The translations under genes and the position numbers were made by a program. Shown piece after piece: positions 5,301 through 8,058 of a DNA stretch of 8,058 bases; the first letter of the stretch is position 1, and each line of letters opens with the position of its first letter. The stretch comes from Treponema sp. (GTDB lineage: Bacteria > Spirochaetota > Spirochaetia > Treponematales > Breznakiellaceae): NCBI GenBank assembly GCA_031272575.1, contig JAISTO010000142.1:1-8058 (forward strand), written 5' to 3'. The notes beneath the pieces were generated by a model that was not told the origin of the DNA, did not search any database, and saw only the letters and a list, made by a program, of their open reading frames with translations.

Positions 5301-5918
5301 GTGGGGAGTGACGGCCTAATCCCCCCCCCTGGGAAGGGGCTTGGGGGGCCCTTCTGGCTCCTCCTCGTCCCCCATAGGGACTGCCAAAAAGAACTGCGTA
5401 CTTACCGGCGCGCGCTTTTCGGCGGGGGCCTTGCGGGGGCCTTTTCGTTTCCCGAAGCCGTCCCCCTGGCGCTGCTTGCGCGGCCCCTCACAAAAGAGGA
5501 GGCCGCCCGCATGGGGGTTCTGCTGCGCGCCGCCACCCGCGCGGGCGGGGGCTGGTTTCGGGCGGGCGGGAACCTTTTGACGGCCGCGCCGCCTCCGGGG
5601 GCTCCCCGGCGGGGGCCTCTCGCATTTTTCGGCCCCCGTCTCGAGCCGGATCCGGCGCGGGTGCTGGCAGAGAGCGGCTTAATCCGCGGTGCGCCGGTAA
5701 CGGACGCCCCGCTCGTTGCCGCGCTCCTCGAAGAGGGGGACTCGGAGCGCATAGCGCGGGGCCTCCCCCCCCCTCCGCCGCTCGCGTTCCGGGCCGCGTC
5801 CCTTGCATGCTGCGTCATAACCCCCCTGGACAGCGGGGCGGAGGGGCTGTCATTCCGCTGGCGCATACTGCCGGGGGTGTGGCTCCCGTCCTGCAAAAAA
5901 ACGGGGGCCCCGGCATGA
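5301..5918 (+). CDS. Hypothetical protein, 205 aa, coupled to the acyl-CoA synthetase
   Basis: I do not recognise the family. The GTG start at 5301 lies three bases after the synthetase stop, with GGAG at 5291-5294 as a suitably spaced ribosome binding site. The product is Pro-, Gly- and Ala-rich. It begins with a low-complexity segment, then FWLLLVPHRD and a region reading GAFSFPEAVPLALLARPLT that looks like a real fold. No signal peptide, membrane helix or catalytic motif is clear. HRD near residue 30 is suggestive, but the paired HxT/S motifs of 2H phosphoesterases are missing. Two C9 runs (5321-5329 and 5765-5773) lie in the frame. The end overlaps the next start as ATGA, so it is probably translated and coupled. 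A real gene is likely because of its tight spacing on both sides; the function is unknown. Confidence 0.7.
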   Translation: MGSDGLIPPPGKGLGGPFWLLLVPHRDCQKELRTYRRALFGGGLAGAFSFPEAVPLALLARPLTKEEAARMGVLLRAATRAGGGWFRAGGNLLTAAPPPGAPRRGPLAFFGPRLEPDPARVLAESGLIRGAPVTDAPLVAALLEEGDSERIARGLPPPPPLAFRAASLACCVITPLDSGAEGLSFRWRILPGVWLPSCKKTGAPA

Positions 5919-6202
5919 CATGCTGCCGCACCGCGAAGGGCCGCGCTTTCATCAACCTGAAAGTGACTCCGGGCGCGTCGAAAACCGCCTGGGCGGGCGA
6001 GGCGGAGGGCAGGCTGCGTGTGCGGGTCGCGGCCGCGCCCGAGGACGGCAAGGCGAATGCGGCGCTCTGCGCGTTCGTCGCGAAGGGCCTCGGCTGCGCG
6101 AAAAAGGAGGTCATCCTCGAGGCCGGGGGGGCAGCGCGGCTCAAAACGATCAGTATCCCTCTTGCATATTTGGAGCGTTTTATGGTATACTGCAAAAAAT
6201 AA
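5915..6202 (+). CDS. DUF167 / YggU family protein
   Basis: The 95-aa product has the usual size of this small conserved family (E. coli YggU is about the same length). Characteristic segments are LKVTPGASKT (about residues 15-24), RLRVRVAAAPEDGKAN (about 33-48, with the family's P-x-D-G-x-A-N core) and the final VILEAGGAARLKTISI strand-helix-strand region. The biochemical role of the family is not established. The ATG at 5915 overlaps the preceding stop as ATGA, which decides the start and implies translational coupling; no separate ribosome binding site is evident. The first residues (MTCCRTAKGRAF) precede the conserved domain. The promoter of the next gene lies inside its last codons. Confidence 0.9.
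   Translation: MTCCRTAKGRAFINLKVTPGASKTAWAGEAEGRLRVRVAAAPEDGKANAALCAFVAKGLGCAKKEVILEAGGAARLKTISIPLAYLERFMVYCKK
6162..6191 (+). promoter_or_regulatory. Extended -10 promoter within the DUF167 gene, driving DUF2147
   Basis: TTGCAT (6162-6167), an 18-base spacer and TATACT (6186-6191) are preceded by TG in the extended -10 position (TGGTATACT). Transcription would start around 6198, leaving a leader of about 48 bases before ATG 6246. The leader contains a short GC-rich dyad (CGGGC 6207-6211 with GCCCG 6226-6230). The -10 hexamer is identical to the other two promoters in the window. Confidence 0.7.
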
Positions 6203-6245
6203 AATGCGGGCTGTCCGGACGGGCCGCCCGTTTAAAGGAGATACT

Positions 6246-6743
6246 ATGAAAAATGTATTGTGCGTATTGTTGATAGCGGCGTTCGCCGCGGGCGCGGCCT
6301 TTGCCGCGGATCCGGTCGAGGGCTTCTGGATTAGCCGTGATGAAAAAACCGGCAAGGACACCGGGGGCTGGCAGATTTATCAGGAGCGCGGTGTACTTTT
6401 CGGCCGGCTTCTTTCGGGCAAGGATGTGAAGGCCGACACCAAAGCGGACAAATGCATCGGCCCGTACAAGGGCTTTCCGGAAAAGGGCACCCCCTCGGAA
6501 CTGACGGTGCTCGGGCAGCGCTGGATTTTCGGCCTTACGCGGGTGGAAACCGGCTCCTGGTCGGGCGGCAGTGTGATCAACCCGGAAGACGGCAAAGTGT
6601 GGAACTGCAAAATTATCTTCCATGCCGCGGACGGCAAAAAGTTCAAGGTCGACACTCTCGAAATGCGCGGTTCCTGGGGCCCTTTCGGCAGAAGTCAGTA
6701 CTGGCCCAAGGCGACGGAAGCGCAGGTTCTCGCGATAAAGTAG
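6246..6743 (+). CDS. Secreted DUF2147 family protein
   Basis: The product is 165 aa. A typical Sec signal peptide (MKN, hydrophobic core, AFA) predicts cleavage after Ala20, releasing a small periplasmic protein with no lipobox. The mature start DPVEGFWISRD-EKTGKDTGGWQIYQ followed by GVLFGRLLSGKD matches the N-terminal pattern of DUF2147, and W/G-rich strands continue to the end, fitting a small beta-barrel fold. The molecular role of the family is not known; some members are linked to envelope functions. AAAGGAG at 6234-6240, five bases before ATG, is the clearest ribosome binding site in the window, and the gene has its own promoter upstream, so it can be expressed apart from the synthetase operon. 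Codon use and GC are slightly lower than in its neighbours. Confidence 0.9.
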   Translation: MKNVLCVLLIAAFAAGAAFAADPVEGFWISRDEKTGKDTGGWQIYQERGVLFGRLLSGKDVKADTKADKCIGPYKGFPEKGTPSELTVLGQRWIFGLTRVETGSWSGGSVINPEDGKVWNCKIIFHAADGKKFKVDTLEMRGSWGPFGRSQYWPKATEAQVLAIK

Positions 6744-6765
6744 CGGCGTTCAGAGGGGGAACTAT

Positions 6766-7467
6766 ATGACCAGGGGCATTCTTATTGCGGGGAACGATTC
6801 TCCGCTCCTCAACGCGCTGGGCGCGGAGGCGGGCAATCGCGTAGATCAGTACGCCGCGGCCCTGTTGCCGGGCGGCGGCGGCGCGGCGAAGCACAGCGAC
6901 CGGAAGCGCGCGGCGCTCCCCTGGTCACTCGGCAGCCCGATCTCGACCCGCACACTCATCGTGTCAGCGGAAAACCGGCTTTCTCAAATAAACGAGGCCA
7001 TCTTCGTCTGCGCCCCGCCCTCTCTTTGCAAAAGCCCCGGCGATCTCGAACTGCGCGATATCGAGGCAATCGTCAACGAGCAGATAAAGGCCTGGCTCTG
7101 GCTTATACGGGAGCAGTTTCTTTACTTCAGCAGGCAGGGCGCGGGTACGCTCGCGTTCGTGGCGCCGGAGCCGGCCCCGCAAAAACAACGCAAGGGGGGC
7201 AGCGCCGATCTGCTGGGGCCCACTGCCGCCGCGGCCTTCCGGGCATTTGCGTCCGGCGTGCTCGCGTCCCCCCGGGACGACGCGCTCAAGGTGCTCGGTT
7301 TTACCGTGAAGGACGCTCTCCTGAAAGACAACGAAGCCCGGATCGCCGCGTGGATATTCAAAGCAATGGAAGAAACGTCCCCGAAACACGGCGGCGTCTG
7401 GCGCCGTTACAGCAAGTTTTCTTTCATGAATACGCTGAAGTCTCCGCTGCGCTTCCTGCCGTTTTAA
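6766..7467 (+). CDS. Degenerate short-chain dehydrogenase/reductase-like protein
   Basis: The product is 233 aa, close to the size of a classical SDR (about 250). The order of elements resembles an SDR: a first beta strand and glycine turn (RGILIAGND, residues 3-11), a strand ending EAIFVCAPPS where NNAG normally lies, a helix IEAIVNEQIKAWLWLIREQ like the SDR dimer helix, a strand GAGTLAFVAPEP and a helix GPTAAAAFRAFASGVLAS. However, the TGxxxGxG nucleotide motif is reduced to AGND and the catalytic YxxxK is absent, so dehydrogenase activity is unlikely. It may be a non-catalytic or regulatory relative. The SDR assignment is inference from pattern only. A GAGGGGGA ribosome binding site precedes ATG 6766 by five bases. 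It lies 22 bp after the DUF2147 gene, probably co-transcribed, and its last 44 bp overlap the convergent ATPase gene. Confidence 0.6.
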   Translation: MTRGILIAGNDSPLLNALGAEAGNRVDQYAAALLPGGGGAAKHSDRKRAALPWSLGSPISTRTLIVSAENRLSQINEAIFVCAPPSLCKSPGDLELRDIEAIVNEQIKAWLWLIREQFLYFSRQGAGTLAFVAPEPAPQKQRKGGSADLLGPTAAAAFRAFASGVLASPRDDALKVLGFTVKDALLKDNEARIAAWIFKAMEETSPKHGGVWRRYSKFSFMNTLKSPLRFLPF

Positions 7468-8058
7468 ACACCAGCGCCGCCTTCCCCTGCCTGGTCCAGT
7501 CCCGCAGGTCACGGGCAAATTGTTCGCGGCTTGGGGCGTCGAGACCGGCCTCCGGTTCGGACAGGATGACAAGGCGCGCCTCCCCGGCAAGTTCGCGGGC
7601 GAGCAGTATGCGCCGCAGCATCCCCCCGGAAAACGCCGAGACGGGCTCAGAGGCGCTGCGGGAAAAGCCCGCCCGCGCCACGATATTCTGCGCCCACGCT
7701 TCCAAAAAGGGGATATCCAAAAAAAAGGCGCCCCTTCTGTGGTACACATGGATAATCAAACTTTCGCTTAGGGGGAGCCCCCCCCCTGCCGCGGCCGCGG
7801 TCCCCGCGGGGAGATACGCGCCTCCCGCGCCGCGGAAAGCGCGGGGGCCCTTTCCCGCTGTCTCTATCCCATTGATGATGACAGATGCCCCGGCGGGCGG
7901 CGCCTCGAGCCCGGCAAGTGAGCGCTCGAGCGGGTCGAGGAACTCCCCGCGCGGCCCGCTGACGCGCACGATATCCCCCGCATAGAGGTCGATGCCCCAG
8001 TTGGAGACCAGACCTCTGCACCGGAGGAGCGGCTTTCCTGTGTTTTTGGGGGGAAGGG
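7424..8058 (-). CDS. ABC transporter ATPase, C-terminal domain of a sugar/nucleoside-type protein (partial)
   Basis: The reading frame enters from beyond position 8058 and ends at TGA 7426-7424, showing 210 residues. The pattern GIDLYAGDIVRVSGPRG...LAGLEAPPAGASVIINGIE, then the ABC signature SGG (7622-7630) before LARELA, and the Walker B-like LVILSEPEAGLD matches the second ATPase domain of RbsA/MglA-like or BMP-family proteins that energise sugar or nucleoside import. The Walker A equivalent (SGPRGEFLDPL) lacks the lysine, the Walker B Asp is Ser, and the residues after SGG are MLRR rather than NQQK. The chain stops about where the family would continue for some 30 more residues. The second domain of this family is often catalytically weak, so it need not be a pseudogene, but decay is possible. 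A G9 run on the coding strand (7778-7786) lies in the frame. Confidence 0.8.
   Translation of the reverse strand, partial: LPPKNTGKPLLRCRGLVSNWGIDLYAGDIVRVSGPRGEFLDPLERSLAGLEAPPAGASVIINGIETAGKGPRAFRGAGGAYLPAGTAAAAGGGLPLSESLIIHVYHRRGAFFLDIPFLEAWAQNIVARAGFSRSASEPVSAFSGGMLRRILLARELAGEARLVILSEPEAGLDAPSREQFARDLRDWTRQGKAALVFKTAGSAAETSAYS

Noticed and set aside
5402..6361. 319-aa open frame on the - strand
   Set aside because: It spans three + strand genes, is Arg/Pro/Ala-rich with no recognisable motif, and has no supporting start signal.
7026..7985. 319-aa open frame on the + strand
   Set aside because: It overlaps the SDR-like gene in another frame and runs opposite the ABC ATPase, whose motifs are recognisable; composition is that of a shadow frame.

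Overview
The window is about 8 kb of GC-rich bacterial DNA with C-rich coding strands and many C homopolymers. It carries six complete protein genes on the + strand, one complete gene on the - strand and one partial gene running off the right edge on the - strand. No rRNA, tRNA, CRISPR array, transposase or phage gene was seen. The gene content (an NtrC-type regulator, a long-chain acyl-CoA synthetase, DUF167 and DUF2147 proteins, and half of a sugar/nucleoside-type ABC ATPase) together with the style of the proteins resembles high-GC treponemes and related spirochaetes. That placement is an impression from sequence style; no search was run.

Layout. Positions 96-1328 encode an unrecognised putative lipoprotein whose gene carries two different in-frame 15-bp tandem repeats. 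It converges, with one base between the stop codons, on a sigma-54-dependent response regulator (2688-1330, -). An 884-bp gene-free region (2689-3572) then separates two divergently transcribed genes. It is packed with inverted repeats: a MITE-like 222-bp unit with perfect 19-bp ends, several REP-like palindromes built on ATTCCGCGG/CCGCGGAAT, a 22-bp near-palindrome, and a nested roughly 120-nt stem structure. Both genes flanking this region have strong sigma-70-type promoters whose -10 box ends only 6-7 bases before the ATG, so both mRNAs are predicted to be leaderless.

From 3573 to 7467 there is a probable + strand operon: long-chain acyl-CoA synthetase, an unrecognised 205-aa protein, a DUF167 (YggU-like) protein with ATGA overlap, a secreted DUF2147 protein with its own extended -10 promoter, and a degenerate short-chain-dehydrogenase-like protein. 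The last gene overlaps by 44 bp the 3' end of the - strand ABC ATPase fragment, whose nucleotide-binding motifs are partly eroded.

Functional coherence is limited. The synthetase activates fatty acids; the following genes are mostly of unknown role, and the cluster may be a co-transcribed set rather than a pathway. I found no convincing new defence or mobile system. The most interesting material is the repeat-dense intergenic region, the in-frame repeats in the lipoprotein gene, and the predicted leaderless promoters.
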